Below, in pieces: positions 6,862 through 7,465 of a stretch of 7,465 nucleotides of DNA (position 1 is the first letter of the stretch; every line of letters starts with the position of its first letter). A program made the position numbers and the translations under genes. The notes beneath the pieces were generated by a model. The model did no database searches and had not been told where the DNA came from. It worked only from the letters and a program-made list of their open reading frames with translations. This DNA comes from an uncultured Eubacteriales bacterium (GTDB lineage: Bacteria; Bacillota; Clostridia; Lachnospirales; Lachnospiraceae): assembly GCA_900313765.1 (NCBI GenBank), contig OMSN01000160.1:1-7465 (forward strand). The letters are read 5' to 3'.

Positions 6862-7464
6862 TCATCTCAGTCTGTTTTTAACATTCTCATAGATCTCATC
6901 TGCCACAGGGCAGTACTTCTCCAGCATCTCATCCGCTCTGCGGTTATACTCTTCCGCAACCCTTCTGTCTTTCATGGATCTCGTATTGATGAACACATTG
7001 AGGGATGCTCCCTGCAGGGCAGCCTTGCAGAACACCGCGGCATCTCCTGCGTCAGATACGGCGGCAACCGTCCCCTTCGAAGCTGCTTCCTTCACCAGTT
7101 CCAGAGACTCACAGACCGTCTCCATGATCTCCATGGGAATTCTGCACGCCTGGTTCAGTGCCTTCTCCATAACGCGGTCTTTCTCCTTCTTCTCTTCTTC
7201 CGTATCCTTCGGAAGAGAATAGGCTCTGGCCAGAGGTTCGAACACCTCCGCATCCCGCTCGATCAGTGTGAGCAGCTGCGCCTGCAGATTCGATGCGTGT
7301 GCCTTCAATTCCAGCATGTCAAGTTCCACTGCCGCATATTTCTTCCGGCCGATCGTCAGGTGTGCCACCATGTTGCCCAGTGCGCTCCCCAGTGCCCCGA
7401 CCAGGGCGCTGGCTCCGCCGCCTCCCGGCGTGGGGGATCCGGATCCCAGTTTTTCAACGAATTC
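6862..7464 (-). CDS. fchA: Cyclodeaminase/cyclohydrolase family protein (FchA/FTCD-C type), 5' end outside the window
   Basis: The frame stays open to the right edge, so the ATG at 7371 is internal; 200 residues are visible and perhaps 5-10 are missing. The family's N-terminal glycine-rich signature is present in full only when read past that ATG: SGSPTPGGGGASALVGALG. Further family features are RDAEVFEPL, SDAGDAAV and LNVFINTRSMKD. The fold is an all-helical dimer. Family members are formimido-THF cyclodeaminases or methenyl-THF cyclohydrolases. Next to a FolD that lacks the cyclohydrolase residues, the methenyl-THF cyclohydrolase role (5,10-methenyl-THF to 10-formyl-THF) is more likely than cyclodeaminase, and no histidine-degradation gene is visible. 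The stop lies 10 bases before folD, indicating one operon. The promoter lies outside the window. Family is confident; exact reaction is inferred from context. Confidence -1.
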   Translation of the reverse strand, partial: EFVEKLGSGSPTPGGGGASALVGALGSALGNMVAHLTIGRKKYAAVELDMLELKAHASNLQAQLLTLIERDAEVFEPLARAYSLPKDTEEEKKEKDRVMEKALNQACRIPMEIMETVCESLELVKEAASKGTVAAVSDAGDAAVFCKAALQGASLNVFINTRSMKDRRVAEEYNRRADEMLEKYCPVADEIYENVKNRLR

Positions 7465-7465
7465 A

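Overview
The window looks like chromosome from a strictly anaerobic Clostridia-type Firmicute, most likely Lachnospiraceae or a close relative. The supporting signs are a two-iron desulfoferrodoxin, a GDH resembling the Clostridium symbiosum enzyme, a folate one-carbon gene pair, strong AGGAGG ribosome binding sites, and intrinsic terminators ending in T-tracts. The taxonomic call is an inference from protein families, not a search.

Layout. Two genes read rightward. The first (3-875) is the 3' part of a gene that enters from outside the window. It ends in a possible remnant of a NYN/PIN-like domain, a long repetitive polar linker and a compact C-terminal domain, followed by a clear terminator (891-927). 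The second (1078-2733) encodes a secreted, membrane-anchored von Willebrand factor A protein with an intact MIDAS site, a Thr/Glu linker, a cadherin/Ig-like domain, one transmembrane helix and an unassigned cytoplasmic domain. Five genes read leftward, in transcription order: a cyclodeaminase/cyclohydrolase-family gene (fchA-like, 5' end outside the window), folD, a patatin-like phospholipase, gdhA and desulfoferrodoxin (dfx). The VWA gene and dfx converge with 13 bases between them.

How the genes relate. fchA and folD are 10 bases apart and form a one-carbon folate unit. The FolD here lacks the lysine and glutamine associated with cyclohydrolase activity, so the neighbouring FchA-like enzyme probably supplies that step. 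The patatin gene, gdhA and dfx each have a plausible promoter of their own. gdhA carries a frame-disrupting deletion of about 46 bases that removes the catalytic-lysine motif; it is either a recent pseudogene or an assembly error. Two copies of a 19-base repeat, offset by 21 bases, overlie the proposed dfx promoter and look like an operator.

Most of the window is ordinary housekeeping content and I see no new multi-gene system. The points most worth checking are the gdhA lesion, the apparently monofunctional FolD, a 48-codon in-frame coding-like stretch directly after the patatin stop codon, the dfx operator-like repeats, and the unassigned C-terminal domains of the two rightward proteins.
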